Shown: positions 11,233 to 22,977 of the stretch, piece by piece | How the letters are laid out: each line of letters opens with the position of its first letter | How positions within the stretch are numbered: position 1 is the stretch's first letter | Source of the DNA: Aurelia coerulea | Lineage: Eukaryota > Cnidaria > Scyphozoa > Semaeostomeae > Ulmaridae | Length of the DNA stretch: 64,000 nt | Assembly: GCA_039566865.1 (NCBI GenBank) | Contig: CM076955.1 | Coordinates: 19,451,501-19,515,500, forward strand | Direction: 5' to 3' | Program-made: the position numbers and the translations under genes | The notes under the pieces: generated by a model | Databases searched by the model: none | What the model saw: the letters and a program-made list of their open reading frames with translations, nothing else | Told to the model about the DNA's origin: nothing

Positions 11233-11825
11233 CTTTTTTGATTTTTTGAATAAATGTTGCCCCGTTTGTCTGAAGATTGCAAAAAAACGGCGAAAGATTC
11301 TCGCAAAACTTTTGTATGATTGTGCTCTTCAGATGTTCAATTGAAGTTTGCTACCATCCTAATGAAAATCCGTTGAAAAATGACGGAGCTATGACCTTCG
11401 GGAGACCAAATTTGCCCGATCACTGAAACCAGCGGTTGGCCATTTTGTCTTACTATTTTGCAGCGATAAATAGCTTCATGGATTGAAAATTAAACAGCAG
11501 CCTCCAATGACATAGCTCTCGTGAAAATCCCGATAATCCTCGGAGAGTTCCACTATTTCTGACCTCACAGAAATTATTTCTTACCACGCGTGAAGCTACT
11601 TATCATTGCAAAATAGTAAGACAAAATGGCCGACCGCTGGTTTCAGGCAAATTTGGTCTTCTGAAGGTCATAGCTCCATCATTTCTCAACGGATTTTTAC
11701 GAGGATAGTTGCAAACTTTAATTGAATATCTGAAGAGCAACATCATGCAAAAGTTTGGCGAGAATCTTTTGCCGTTTTGTCGCAATCTTCAGGCGAACGG
11801 GGCACACATTTTTTCGGACACCCTG
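11233..11825. mobile_element. Palindromic TA-flanked element (mariner-type MITE)
   Basis: Arms of roughly 215 bp (about 11256-11470 and 11600-11813) are inverted copies; examples are GATTCTCGC, GACGGAGCTATGACCTTCG against its complement near 11670, and CCAGCGGTTGGCCATTTTGT. The right end is GGACACCCTG followed by TA. The left end is degenerate, starting after TA near 11231. The terminal core GGGTGTCC is shared with the elements at 17465 and 33687. Non-coding. Confidence 0.7.
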
Positions 11826-12346
11826 TATAGTCTTAATCCAAAGATATGCATTTTAATTTTTTACATAATTAGCTGATTTAGTAGATAAAGCACTGAAAAT
11901 TACCACTATATAAACACGTAAAGTGATAAGGCAGCCCTCGTACTGCCCCCCCCCCCCCCCACCACATCTCTTGGATTGAAAACTCAGCGACTCCGAGCAG
12001 GCTTTTGTTTCAGTTTCATGATCTGGCCCATAAACTATGTAAAACACAACAGCAACATAATCTCAACATCGCAGGGGATTTGTTATACATTCTGTGAGTC
12101 CGTAATTCATTGCAGAGTGGTCCATGGTTTATCTCCGCGCACGTTCCCCATCGCGCTGAGCATCCGTCAGTTCACATGATCAGATGCTTGACCAATAGAA
12201 TCATCGATTGATGGATGCTTAGTTTTAGCGGGAGCATCCGAGATTCAAATTTCCAAGGCTAAACCAATCAAAATTGTGTTTGAGGGGTGCTCGGCTTTAT
12301 CAAAGAGTTCTGGCGTTGATCCAGAAGATCCTTTTGATGGACCCAA
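11826..12346. other. Spacer with a 15-C homopolymer
   Basis: A run of 15 C bases lies at 11946-11960. Otherwise no gene or repeat was identified. Confidence 0.4.
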
Positions 12347-12706
12347 ATGATTCCATTGAATCTTGAAAGTCGATGTTGTTGCCGCGCTAACAATGCTGCT
12401 CACAAACAGGGTCATAGGGACGAGAAGGAATGTAAGGCTGTTGCTCTGCAAGAGGTATGTTTGGAAAGAATACGAAGTTTATTGGACAACAGAGATAAGA
12501 AAAAGAAGGGAGCTTTCACGACGCTGAATGATTTAGGCCGAACCATTTGCGAAGTTTTTTGCTACTTTCTTCAGTTCCCAGCCGAGGAGAGGACAAGAGC
12601 ACGAGAATTTCTTCCAGTCAGGTATGCACTGCATAAACAAGCCTTTTTGGCTAAAATGCTAAATACTTCATATGATTCTTATTTGCAGCGAAAGCCGCAT
12701 TTCTAA
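12347..12706 (+). CDS. Uncharacterised open frame, 119 codons
   Basis: An ATG-initiated frame of 119 codons with a basic middle (RIRSLLDNRDKKKKG, about residues 39-53) and a helix-like stretch after it. I do not recognise the product. It may be one exon of a larger gene, or chance: a GTATG that could act as a splice donor occurs inside it (near 12452), and a MITE begins 20 bp after its stop. There are no conserved neighbours to judge by. Treat as hypothetical. Confidence 0.25.
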   Translation: MIPLNLESRCCCRANNAAHKQGHRDEKECKAVALQEVCLERIRSLLDNRDKKKKGAFTTLNDLGRTICEVFCYFLQFPAEERTRAREFLPVRYALHKQAFLAKMLNTSYDSYLQRKPHF

Positions 12707-12726
12707 TCGAGTTGAATCAGAAATTC

Positions 12727-12871
12727 GAGGGGCATTTCACCCCTTTCGAAATAGCGTACCAGATTTTGTCTAAGCAACAGGATTTTTACGGATTTATTTT
12801 GATGGATTTTTCTTGGAAACAAGGATTTTAGCCAAAGATGTACGGGATTTTTTGGCAGTGAAATGCCCCTC
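12727..12871. mobile_element. 145-bp MITE with perfect 14-bp TIRs
   Basis: GAGGGGCATTTCAC at 12727-12740 is the exact reverse complement of GTGAAATGCCCCTC at 12858-12871. The inside is AT-rich and carries GGATTTT-type motifs on the plus strand (GGATTTTTACGG, GGATTTTTCTTGG, GGATTTTAGCC, GGGATTTTTTGG). The ends begin GAGG like transposons A, B and D, but no 6-bp duplication is visible. Confidence 0.75.
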
Positions 12872-13639
12872 ATGACAGAAATTGTCATTGATTTGACCTC
12901 CAGACGATAAAAAGTGTTTGCAGGGATGCAAGGTCAAAGGAATGGTAAAAAGCCTTCTGTTGTTTTGTGGAATATGTATTTGTCTGATTGCAGCTGTGAT
13001 CACAAAGCCACTTTCACAGGTGATTGAAACTTTTGATTCGAAATGTGAAATTAACAAAGAAAACATAACAGCATGCCCACCAGAGTCATTCGATTTCAAT
13101 TAGTGGTCAAAGGTCAGAGAAGGAATGTTTGCCCAGTTTGCCCTTTGATTCGGCTGTAATATGCTACTCTCCTTCGCAGAGCTTTTTACTATCTTTGTGA
13201 ATTCTTGCAAAGCAAAATGATGGAAAGGAGCCTCTGCATAGGAGAGTAGTAATTTGCTGAATTTTCGCAACATGCAAAAATTTAAAAAATTCCCAAAGTA
13301 CAAGACAGGTATTTAAAATTGCTGTAATGCATGAACATGAATACGGGGCAGATACATTTTTTAAGGAAAGGGGACGTGGCAGTTGGTTTTTTGGCAATAA
13401 TTTCATACAGGGCGAGCAGATTTTTTGCGAGAATTTTTGTACTCCACCGGCCATGTAATATAATAAATTTTGCCCTGTCCCTTAATATCCAGGGAAAAGT
13501 AGCCTTTCAGATGGGGATTGCCTATTTTGACTCACCCGCCTAGTTTAAAAATCGTTGACCAAAGGCTTGCTTGACCTACAAGGCTCTGAAAAGCTCCTAT
13601 CATACCTAAAGAAATTTCTTAGCAAAACAAAATTCAATA
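12872..13639. other. Spacer with a weak inverted repeat
   Basis: GCTACTCTCCTTCGCAGAG (about 13159) pairs imperfectly with CTCTGCATAGGAGAGTAG (about 13230). No gene supported. Confidence 0.3.
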
Positions 13640-13868
13640 CAATTTTAAGAACACCTTGCTGCTATGTGTTATCAAGTCATTATCTTCAAGGTTTCACAAA
13701 CAAAACGTGGCTTCACTCCTCCTTGTGATATGGACCTAACTTAAAAAATATATGGACACCTTGCCGTTACGTGTAATCAAGTCATTATCTTCCAGGTTTC
13801 ATCAACAAAACGTGGCTTCACTCTTCCTTGTAACGTGGGACTAAAGTCTAACTTGAAAGATACATGGA
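13640..13868. repeat. Two-copy tandem duplication, ~105-110 bp
   Basis: ACACCTTGC(T/C)G(C/T)TA(T/C)GTGT is followed by ATCAAGTCATTATCTTC, AAAACGTGGCTTCACTC and CCTTGT in two adjacent copies, starting near 13650 and 13756. They differ at about one base in ten. Confidence 0.7.
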
Positions 13869-14131
13869 CATCCAAACGCAAACGCATGAATCACAAACAC
13901 GGAAAGAAATGGAGATAAAATGATGACAATAATTCTTGAAGTGAGATTGCTTTGAGCAGTAGCAGTGAAAATTGAAAATACCTAACCATGATTTTTCATG
14001 ACATTCAAACAACAGTTACTGCCATTCAAATAACTAAAGTTCTGTCACTGAATTGTAGGGCATTTGTGAATAAACGTGGTTATTATGAAGACCAAACCCC
14101 AAGCCATTCCTTAGCAAAACAGTTTTCATCA

Positions 14132-14371
14132 TCATTCGGTGACAGCTTCATCTGGAAGATTCGTCGTTAATCCTCTCCAGTAGTCACGGTCTTCAGCTCC
14201 TCTTATGCATTGCTCAAAGTTTAACTTTGTCCATTCCATGATGTTCTTCATCCACGTTTTACGGGGATGTCCCCTTGTTCTTTTTGCACACACCCTTCCT
14301 TCCAATAAAAGTTTTTCCATTTTAACAGTTTTAGCTTCACAAAATTCTTCATGAACATACTCACTAAACAT
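14132..14371 (-). pseudogene. LINE (non-LTR retrotransposon) C-terminal fragment
   Basis: The minus-strand frame encodes LLLEGRVCAKRTRGHPRKTW and later EDRDYWRGLT. This is the familiar tail of coral/vertebrate RTE- or CR1-like LINE ORF2 proteins (EG-x-x-x-G-RGRP-x-TW ... DR-x-x-W-x-x-L). The reverse transcriptase domain itself is missing, so this is a 5'-truncated dead copy. A second frame overlaps at 14248-14439, suggesting a frameshift upstream. Confidence 0.75.
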
Positions 14372-14624
14372 TCCATAACGTTTTCCACAGTTTCAGTTTC
14401 AAGAAAAGAAAGCTGGTATGGTCGTCCCCCAAGGAGCAAAACCTAATGACAAGTATGTGCCTACAACATCTAAGTGCATATGCGTTGCTCATTACAGTTT
14501 AAATACTGATTTCCAAATTGCCCTGTAAAATAATAACAAAATAAAGATATCTAATCAAAATTTACAAGTAACGATAAAGATGAAAATAAAACTGGTATGT
14601 AAATAAGGAGTTCAACCGAAAAGA

Positions 14625-15008
14625 TTACTGGCTGGTTTTATATGCAGCTTTGAATCGATTTAAGGTCGACGCTGTCTTGACATCAGCGTTAAGGTTATTC
14701 CATAATCGTGCTCCTCTATAAGCAAAGCACCGTTGACCACTGGACGTTTTTAGGAAAGGCAGCTTCAGGTCTGTATTTGTATTTCGAAGCACTCTAATAC
14801 CATTATCCGACAACCTCTCGAACAAAGTTGCAAGGTAATTGGGAGCTTCCTCATTAATTGACCTGTACACCATCCTTGCGGTTTCCATGTCAATAAGTTC
14901 TCTGACCGTTTGCCATTCTAGTTCCTTCAGAAGTGGCTGTGAGGACGCATCGTAAGGGCTGTTTGTAGCTATCCTCACGGCACGGTTTTGTAGTTTCTGC
15001 AGTTCCTA
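14625..15008 (-). pseudogene. LINE ORF2 C-terminal fragment (CR1/Rex-like)
   Basis: The minus frame reads ELQKLQNRAVRIATNSPYDA at its start and then PLLKELEWQTVRELIDMETA, FERLSDNGIRVLRNTNTDL and FAYRGARLWNNL. This is the post-RT tail typical of CR1/Rex-like LINE ORF2 in cnidarians. About 125 codons remain, open to a natural stop at 14625. There is no RT domain, so it is a truncated insertion. The same family is represented at 19915-20355. Confidence 0.82.
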
Positions 15009-16409
15009 ATAATAATGGGAGCAACAGTACTCTTATAAAAACTAAAAACAGGACGAAATTTGTAACTTTTCTCACGATTTTCAAAAATAGCTTCCAAGTA
15101 TAACTGTCCAAAGCTCTAGAACTGTAAGACCGATTTTAGAGAAATGAATATCCACAGTCAAGTTAGCCTCTTTACTTCAAAATGACCCGTATTTCGTTCA
15201 AACTGGTGCATTGCTCATGAATGCACGGTTCGGAAAACGCAGATGCATAATTTTGGGAGTTCGGTATGATATACTGTCAATAGGGAAGGCAATAATTGAA
15301 GCAACTTTATGTTTGGGCTATCTTTTCACGCCGAATAAATGCTGCAAGGGAATGCGATACTTTCATTTCGACTACTGGGCGTTCCAGAAAAATATATACA
15401 GAGTTGGTTGGGTATAACGATGAGAATTTACAATCTCGTCCCCAGAGTGAGTTCGTTCCTCTACCTCTACTCTGGGATACAAGAGGCCGTTCGGCAATTT
15501 GATTGGCTATTCGAAAACGACAGCAAAATCAGATTGTTACTGGCTCCTATTCAAAAATGGCCTCTATTGAATCGCTAATTTCACAAAATAAATGGGGTGT
15601 ATGGGGCAAGTGAGGAGTTTAAGAGGGGCAATGAACCACGGCGCATCCGAATTTGGAGTTTCAGGTAATTTTGGTGTCATTATGACGTCATAACAGGGGG
15701 TTGAAAAGTAAATGTTGCGATTTTCCGACCCGAGGTTACGTTTGGAGTCGATGCTCCATGGTTACAAGCCCGATTTCAAAACGGAAAAAAGTTTTCAAGA
15801 GACCATTCGTCTGCAAGTCTAATAACGTAATTTGGGGTTCAATATTGCCCCCAGAAGCGGAGCGCACGCCCCCCACAAATGAGGATTAATTTCGGCCTAC
15901 CCCATTTTACACCGTAACTCCGTTTTGCGAGGAGTAAACGGCCGCGACATGTCAAAATTCGACGGAAAACTGTATTCTTTCACTAAAACACTTTTAATCT
16001 CCAATTTATCTCTAAAATTCGCCGAATGACGAGCCATTCTATTTTCAAAGCTGCGGGGGAAATTCTCGAAAATTTCAACTTAGGCCCTTTTTCCACCCAA
16101 ATGGATCGTGCTCGTTTTCCTACTAAATGCACTTGCTAACCCCGAATTAATGATTAAATACCTTTAAAAGGGCTAAAATAGGGTCCTCAAGGTGTTTGTT
16201 TTTAATTTCTCAATTTATATGCTTCAGAATTAGCGCTAGAGCAACGACCATTTTTCGTCGATTATCGTTGCCTAGCAAACTACAAATCCATAATGGGGCG
16301 CATCTTGCCATATATTGGCAAGATTGATGCCAAGTGTACAGTACCAGGGTGTTCATTCGGCTTCGCGATCAGCTTATGACGTCAGAACACCCTGGGAACG
16401 AGGTTGGAG
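15009..16409. other. Spacer with a dispersed repeat
   Basis: Apart from the repeat at 15428-15535, I see no gene. Around 16340-16395 GGGTGTTCATTCGG and GAACACCCTGGG pair around a short loop. Remaining frames are short and unsupported. Confidence 0.35.
15428..15535. repeat. Dispersed repeat CTCGTCCCCAGAGTGAGTTC, copy 1
   Basis: CTCGTCCCCAGAGTGAGTTC, CTCTACCTCTACTCTGGGATA and GGCAATTTGATTGGCTATTC recur nearly identically at 28063-28165. CCAGAGT and ACTCTGG form a short stem. Short frames reading LVPRVSS arise from it and are not genes. Confidence 0.75.
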
Positions 16410-16953
16410 AATTTAGTTTTAATCAATGAGTAATCAATTTCGAAAGGTTCCTCGATAGTTAATTTGAACACAGATACCTTGTTTATTGATAGTGGTGCAT
16501 CGAGTGTTGAAATGTTAATTTTGAAAGTTCAAATTTGCTGTCTTCTCTAAATCAGAGCTTTGGCGTTTTGGCCTGAGCACATTTTTGTAGCACAGCAAAT
16601 AAATCAACAATATCCATGGGAAATTTGAACAAAACTTGGATCACATTGCATTATTTTTGCAAGGACTCATCCATTATGCAACTTTTTCTTTTTCTTTAAT
16701 CTTAGTTATAAATTTCGATATGCGGCAGGAATTTTCTTTGGCCAAAACGCCAAAGATCTGGTTTTGAGGTAGACGCAAATTTGAACTTCCAAGATCAGTA
16801 TTTCACCTTTCAAAGCATCAGTATCAACAAATGAGGTGTCGATGTTCAAGTTAACTATCGAGGAACATTTTGGAATTGATTAACCATTGATTAAAGCTAA
16901 ATGCTTATCGCTGAACCAAACCAAACCTGAAGGCATTTTTCTGGGACATACAG
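16410..16953. mobile_element. Palindromic element, relative of 33687-34271
   Basis: The left arm (TTAGTTTTAATCAATGAGTA, CCTCGATAGTTAATTTGAAC) is inverted at about 16845-16905. The same boxes occur in the intact element at 33687-34271. The right end is TGGGACATACAG; the left end is degraded. The loop contains no gene. Confidence 0.65.
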
Positions 16954-17095
16954 TTACATTCAGTTTAAAAAGTGCCTTGTCGGCGATTCTAGAGTGGCTG
17001 ATTTGACAAGTCTTGGGAATGAACCTTCTTACAAGATCTTTTCTGGTTTTATTTCAGACAAAAAGAGATTTTGAATGTGTGTAATGTCGTCGTCG

Positions 17096-17330
17096 TCAGG
17101 TGCCTTCTGCTCTGAGCAGGTTGGCTGTCACGGATGCCCAGTTCTCTCTATGCTGTGCCTTTCTTGTGGCTTCGGCATAGTTCATATGTGTCCATTCCTT
17201 GATGTTATCAAACCACGTTGATCTTGGCCTGCCTCTTCCTCTTTTCCCGTTGAACTTCCCTTCAAGGAGAAGCCTTTGAAGCCCGTCTCCTCTTATCAGG
17301 TGCCCAAAATAAGCACATTTTCTCTGCTTT
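17096..17330 (-). pseudogene. RTE-like LINE ORF2 C-terminal fragment
   Basis: The minus strand translates without interruption to CAYFGHLIRGDGLQRLLLEG, then GKRGRGRPRSTWFDNIKEWT and a final TANLLRAEGT before a TGA stop at 17096. This is the conserved extreme C-terminus of RTE/Jockey-type LINE ORF2. Only the last ~78 codons are kept, so it is a 5'-truncated insertion. The frame has no stop, so it is younger than the copy at 14132. Confidence 0.85.
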
Positions 17331-17464
17331 TGTGTATAATGATTGTTTCAAATTCAAAAAATTTACTTACACTCCACACTGGGAAAACTATTTTGTCAGG
17401 CATTATAGTGCGTCTGACAAATTTGTGATGCAGACATCGCGTCTTGCAAATGAGCTGCACGGTA

Positions 17465-18011
17465 TCGGGTGTCCCAAAAAAGTTCTCCTGTTTAAAAAAT
17501 CACCAAAAATTGATTATCAAACCTTTCATTAATTTTCTTTTTGACTTGTTTTGTCAAAGATCCAAAAATATTTCTTGATGCTAAAATGTTTGCTTTTTTG
17601 ATGCAACAAGGTAGAAAAATTACACGTTGAAAAACCATATTTTGAGCTATACTTTTTAAGCAAATACTCAATCTTGCCCTACAGTCAAAATTTTCAGATT
17701 TTTCATCATAATCGAAGTCTCCAATGGTAGTATGCAATTCTTTCTATCATTTATGACCAAACTAGAAGCTTTACAATATATGCACAAAGAAATTGATCTG
17801 GCAAGCATAAATGCTTTTTGCAGTATGATCCAAAACCAGGTAGCCTTAAAAAGAGAAAAATTTGTTGATTTTGAACCAATTACAAGATCAGCAATGTCTG
17901 GGAAAATAGTTTGGTCCTTGGTCTACTTGGCAAAGAAAGAAAGTCGAAGATCGGTCATGTAATCAAATTTTGGTGATTTTTCTAACGGGAGTACTTTTTT
18001 GGGACACCCTG
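17465..18011. mobile_element. TA-type palindromic/TIR element
   Basis: The left end TCGGGTGTCCCAAAAAAGTT, CTCCTG...AAATCACCAAAAATTGATTA is matched by the inverted right end (TAATCAAATTTTGGTGATTT, CGGGAGTACTTTTTTGGGAC, ACCCTG), giving ~50-bp TIRs. TA precedes the left end; CA follows the right end, perhaps a mutated TA. Open frames inside (17492-17737 minus, 17732-17962 plus) match no transposase I know. The core GGGTGTCCCAAAAAA matches the element at 33687. Confidence 0.72.
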
Positions 18012-18119
18012 CATGTTTCCCAATTTCCATAATCCTGCAAATTTAGCTACATGCTTCTCTAGCCTATGCGCTATGCCTATGCTTTTACCTATGCAAGAAA
18101 GCACTGCCTTCACAATAAC

Positions 18120-19621
18120 GAGGCCCTGTTAGGGGGGTAGACATTATTTCATATTTCATCATGAAAAATTGCCATTATTTCATATTTCAAATTTACCAAA
18201 TCCAAATATTTCAAAATTATATTTTGGCTTAGAATACTTCTACTTATTCTGCTTATGCTAGCTCGCCTGTGTCCCACCCAGTATCACCTAGCTAGCCTGG
18301 TTCATAGTCAATATGCCTGGTTCCAATTTTTTTAAGAATGACCATTTTGCAGTTGTGTAGCCTGGGTCCTCTTTTTGGGGGCAAATGTGGGGTAAGCAAG
18401 GAAAAGTGGGAGTCTGGGGATTTGCCCCTGGGAAAAGTTTAGGGGGTCATACCCTTTAGAATGCTGGAGACGCTCTTTTTCAGAACAAGCCGCCTAGGCT
18501 CATGCCAGAATCAAATTCAATTATTTCAATTCTCGTCAACTTCAACTCGTTTTAATACTCTGATCAAAGTTGTATAAAGAGAAACAATACTCATGCAATT
18601 TAAGGTGGAATTTGCTAAACATATAAAACATAAAGAGAGAGCGAGGTAAAAAGCGGAAAATTGTGAGAAACGCACTTTATCAAACGCACTTATATTATTT
18701 GCCAAAATAGAGGCATACACAAAAAACCGGTTCATTGTATCTAATAAAGCTGCTTGCTTAAAAAGTAAAGCTGCATGCAAAAAAGCCAGCTATATGATAA
18801 CAAGCCAGATGGTAGTAAGATGTTATACTACGATCCATGTGTGGTACGCTGCGAGCGAAGCGAGCAGAAAATTGTTGGCATACTTTGTTGACTTAAATCT
18901 TTCCAAAGCCAAGAGTTCATTCATTAGTGTTAGAGTGGAATTTCTTTTTCCTTTTTGACATTCAAAAACAACGATGCTGCAAGTGTTGGAGGGACGAAAA
19001 TAAAGCTTGCCTCCCTTTTAAGTTTCTCATCAGATTTGGATGAATCATCAAAGCCCATCTTTTTTGGGTACGATTGGGGAGGGGGCAACTACCCCTTTTC
19101 CTCCTCTCCTCGCTACGCTAATGCCATTTTGATGTGGATGGACCTTTTGGTATTTAGGTGATAGATGCAGCTGGTTACTAGAATTGGCTTCACATACACT
19201 TGTGGCTGTTGATCCGCCATTCTATTTAACTTCCATGCCATTGGCTGGACTTCTAGCCTACGTGTAGGAAGGGGGGGGGGAGGGGGGTCCACACGTAGAG
19301 GCTACTGGATGCAAAGAACCTTTTTATGTTCTGAATCACACTCCTCCGCAGAAATGATCATTCTTCTCTTTTAGATGTAGTTATGAACTGGGCTTGCTTT
19401 GAAATATTCGAACAGCTCAATACTCTGTTTTGAGTGGCTGCCTCTATAAAATGAATAATTTTCATAAAAATCTAAAAAGATATCTAGTCATTTCATTATT
19501 TCATATTTCATACTGGGAATCAACGTTATTTCATATTTCAAAACTAAAAAACCTAAATATTTATATTTTCCCCTCAAAAATCTCAATTATTTCATATTTC
19601 AAATACCCCTTATAGGGCCTC
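18120..19621. mobile_element. DNA transposon D: GAGG-type TIR, 6-bp duplication
   Basis: The left end GAGGCCCTGTTAGGGGGGTA and the right end TACCCCTTATAGGGCCTC are imperfect inverted repeats, flanked by AATAAC at 18114-18119 and 19622-19627. TTATTTCATATTTCA-type motifs occur two to three times inside the left end (18146-18220) and three to four times inside the right end (19490-19600), all on the plus strand. There is no transposase frame in the 1.5 kb. Architecture matches elements A and B although the motif and most of the sequence differ. Confidence 0.78.
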
Positions 19622-19914
19622 AATAACCAGGAGAAGGAAAGCGATCTTCCGTTCTTATTAACTGTCGAACACTTAACAATCAACGCAAGGAGCATCTCGG
19701 AACGGCTGTAAAGTTCATTTATTTTTCATTTCTAAATATTTATACAGGTTACAGATTTCAGTAATAGATAACTGTTTTACAAATTGACCTGTGCAAAAAC
19801 AGGAAAGCCCAAATTAAAGAAAATTAAAATATGTACAATATTTAGATATAGCTTATATACTATACTTATGATATTGAGAATAACAAAAGTAAACAGAAAA
19901 ATAAAATATACCTC

Positions 19915-20355
19915 TCATATGGAATTTTTAAAGGTAGCCAGGGATGGCGCCAATTTAGTTTCCGTATTCAGCTCATTCCATAATTCTGCTCCTCCTGTGC
20001 ATATTCTTAACAGAGGTATCTGCAAATTTTTTGTTTCGTTAGAGCAAAGATTGCGACCAATACTCTCTGAGGATTTAGTGAAAAGTTCCCCTAAATATTG
20101 AGGAGCAAGTGAGTTCAATGCTTTATAGGTCAGCGTTGCTGTTTCTTTTCTGATAAGATCTTTAATTGATGGTCAACCAAGATTTTGGAGCAGTGCGACA
20201 GCAGAAGCAGCGCAAGGACTATTCGTAGTTATTCTTGCAGAGCTATTCTGGATCTTTTGGACAATATTAAGTTTGGAGAAAATGAAGTTAAGGCATTCGG
20301 TACAATGAAGTGCGAAAGGTATGATACCTCCTCTCAAAATTGAAAAACATTGCAA
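19915..20355 (-). pseudogene. LINE ORF2 C-terminal fragment with a frameshift
   Basis: Two minus-strand frames cover one LINE tail: FSKLNIVQKIQNSSARITTN and SPCAASAVALLQNLG (20173-20355), then in another frame NSLAPQYLGELFTKSSESIG and GGAELWNELNTETKLAPSL (19915-20118). The order matches the fragment at 14625-15008. The frame change near 20160 shows it is dead. Confidence 0.78.
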
Positions 20356-21770
20356 GAAATTGCTAAATGTTCAAGCGATGCTTTCCAGTTTCGAGATAGC
20401 ATCTTGCAGACCTCACCACGATAACTATAGCTTTTCATGGCAGTTGCATGATTTTGAATTTAGTCGAAACTTTAGGCTTCACTTATATTCATTGAGCGAT
20501 AGTTTATATAAAGTCGTTAAATTTTGTAGTTTGTTCTTTTGCAATTATTGTTCATGTCCAGACGAATCTTCTTCATATTTTTCATTTTAAATTCTTTATA
20601 CACAAAAACCCTTCAGCTTACGAACGCAATACTTAAATAAGAAAATAAATATCCTAGTTACATTGATATAATCTATATACAGTTAAAGCAAAATTATGCA
20701 CAGTAACCTATCTAATAGCAGCTGCTCTTCCAGGGCGTCGTGTTTTAGGTTGTGTTCAGCTCATATAATAACTTTTCAATTGCTTTTTGAATCTACTAAG
20801 TGTAGGGAGTTCTGTATGTCATATAATTTAAAACGAAACAACGTTGGTTAAAATTGCTTGGAAAATAGGTCTATCCATGTTCAAGATAAATTTGATTCAG
20901 TTAAAATTTAATTGTCCACTTCATGAAGAACATTTTCACGCTAAAACTCTTTTCCTACCAGTTGTCATATACTTAATCGATTCTCTTCTACAGATGCACA
21001 ATCAGCGTATACATAAATCTACAGGTTATAAACTTGAGTGCATTGTATCAATACTATTCAAAACAAGCGACTGTAACGATTCTAACTCACGAAGAACAAC
21101 AAGCAAAATGTCTCATACCTTTTCATAAACCTTGCAGTCTGCAAACTTCTCTTCAAAAATCACGACAATTTCGGACAGAATTTTGCATCAGATCGAGAGC
21201 TTTCCAAAATGGACGCTACTTGTCATTCGAAAGCGCAGTTGCAACTGTTTCAGTTGCAACTAACCGACTGTTTCTGGCCATTGACTCATTGCGTCGCGAT
21301 ATTTATGCGAACGAGGCAGTGCACAATCTCTGTGAAGGCGCCAACGCCAGACGTCTACAGAATATCATCAAAACCGCTAGTTACTGTTTCATTGTTTGCT
21401 GGTGTAAGTATCACAAGTAGATATTCTTTACTGCAGGGCTTGGTGTAACTACCAGACCATGGAATATGGACCGCAGAACCCAGAAATATCTGCCATTCCT
21501 TGAGGATTTCATCTGTGACTGATAATGTCATGTTGTCTGTAGATGTTTCGGGTGGTTAGACACCGCATTTATGCTGCTGCGGAGAAAATTTTATATCGTT
21601 CTGCGGAGGAGGTTTTGAGGTAACTTCTCCGTAGCAACGTATCATGCAAGGAAACATGTAGCGCACAATCTAAGAATACAAAACTTATGCAAACTGCCAA
21701 TAATCAAAACAACTTATATGCCAATAATTAACTTTGGGCTTTGGACTCAAATCACTGTCCTTTAGATGTA
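20356..21770. other. Spacer, one unsupported open frame
   Basis: The upstream continuation of the LINE fragment may reach about 20600. A 128-codon plus frame at 21034-21420 contains NLCEGANARRLQNI, but I recognise no family and cannot support a gene. Nothing else found. Confidence 0.3.
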
Positions 21771-21780
21771 CTTTCCTCCA

Positions 21781-22290
21781 GCATAGGTTCCAAATCTTTA
21801 AAAAGGTTGTATGACCTATTTCTTTGAACTGAATGGCTTCAAAGAAACTTTTGCTATTTTGCTATGATTCTACCGTTGGACTTTTGTGAAATCTTCAATA
21901 TTTTCAGAATTTGAGTGTTTTTCTTCTTTTTCGAGAATTCAAGAAAAATGTTCAAAAAAACTTAAAACCATCGTAATTTCTAAATTGTTTGACGCAACAT
22001 GAAATAATTTCCAAGAAAAGCATAGTTTATGGATGTTTACAATATGGTATCAAGCAAAAGTCTGTCACTTGTGGCCTATGATTTAGAAATTTGATGACGT
22101 CATGTTCTCAAATGAGCTGAAATATGAAATATACTGTAGTTTAAAAAAATATTCAAAATTTTCGAAAGTCCAACGGTAGAATCATAGATAGGTAGCTAAA
22201 ATTTGTTTTAAGCCATTCAGTTGGAAAAAATAGGACATAGAAGTTTACACCCACCTTTTTACGCTGATTTAAAGATTTGAAACCTGTGCT
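21781..22290. mobile_element. Palindromic MITE family 2, copy 1 (10-bp TSD)
   Basis: The termini GCATAGGTTCCAAATC and GATTTGAAACCTGTGC are inverted, with inverted inner boxes CTACCGTTGGACTTT and AAAGTCCAACGGTAG. It is flanked by CTTTCCTCCA (21771-21780) and CTTTCCTCTA (22291-22300), a 10-bp duplication with one mismatch. Copies at 27475 and 29717 share the structure. 9-10-bp duplications suggest a MULE (Mutator-like) origin; that is inference. Confidence 0.82.
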
Positions 22291-22300
22291 CTTTCCTCTA

Positions 22301-22977
22301 GAACACTCTCAATGACAGTATTAAACAAGCAAGAACTGACAAAAAGAGGATCAAAGAACTGCCTGGAGATGAATGCACCTGTAAAATATGTTGCTAATCT
22401 ACAGGGTGTCTCAAAAACATGTGCGCCGTTTGAATGGTTACTGCGGAGCAGCCATCAATCCGATTTGCCCGCTTATAAAACTTTTCAATAGAAGAGATCT
22501 CAACTTAGAGTTTGAGACCTTGTTTGCGTAAATCTGAGAAGAAATTGCTGATTTATGAAGTAAGGAAATAAAAATTCAGCATTGAATTGAAGATTCCATG
22601 GTCCGATAAATACTCGATGCAGAAACGGACACTGTTGCTGCCTGCAGCTTTAAAGTCTGCGCAGACAATCCGTTTAACTTCTGTTCAGATTAACGTGAGT
22701 GTACACATTAATTCTTTATTGTCTTGCAAGTTAGTATCGATAATTTTACAAAGCTTCTTGCATAATCAATCTAATCACCAATTAACCCTGTTAATATTAT
22801 CTCAGCGACAAATCCGCTAAACACTGAGGCTGTAAAATAAGAGACTGTTTTGTAATTTAAGCGACGGAAAATGTTTAATTTGATTTACTTGCAGTTTGTT
22901 TGTGTTACAGATGGCTAGCTTAGTTCGCCACGCTTTTACAAGTAAAAACAACATTGCATGCATAGGCAATAAGAAAT
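22301..22977. other. Spacer with one transposon end
   Basis: TACAGGGTGTCTCAAAAA at 22400-22417 looks like a single TA-type transposon end like those at 17465 and 33687, but no partner was found. A frame at 22896-23168 runs into the tandem duplication and is not supported as a gene. Confidence 0.35.

Noticed and set aside
15428..15578. Short proteins reading LVPRVSS
   Set aside because: They arise from a dispersed non-coding repeat also present at 28063.
17492..17962. Two open frames as transposase genes
   Set aside because: They are inside a 547-bp TIR element, too short, and lack any catalytic DDE pattern I can see.
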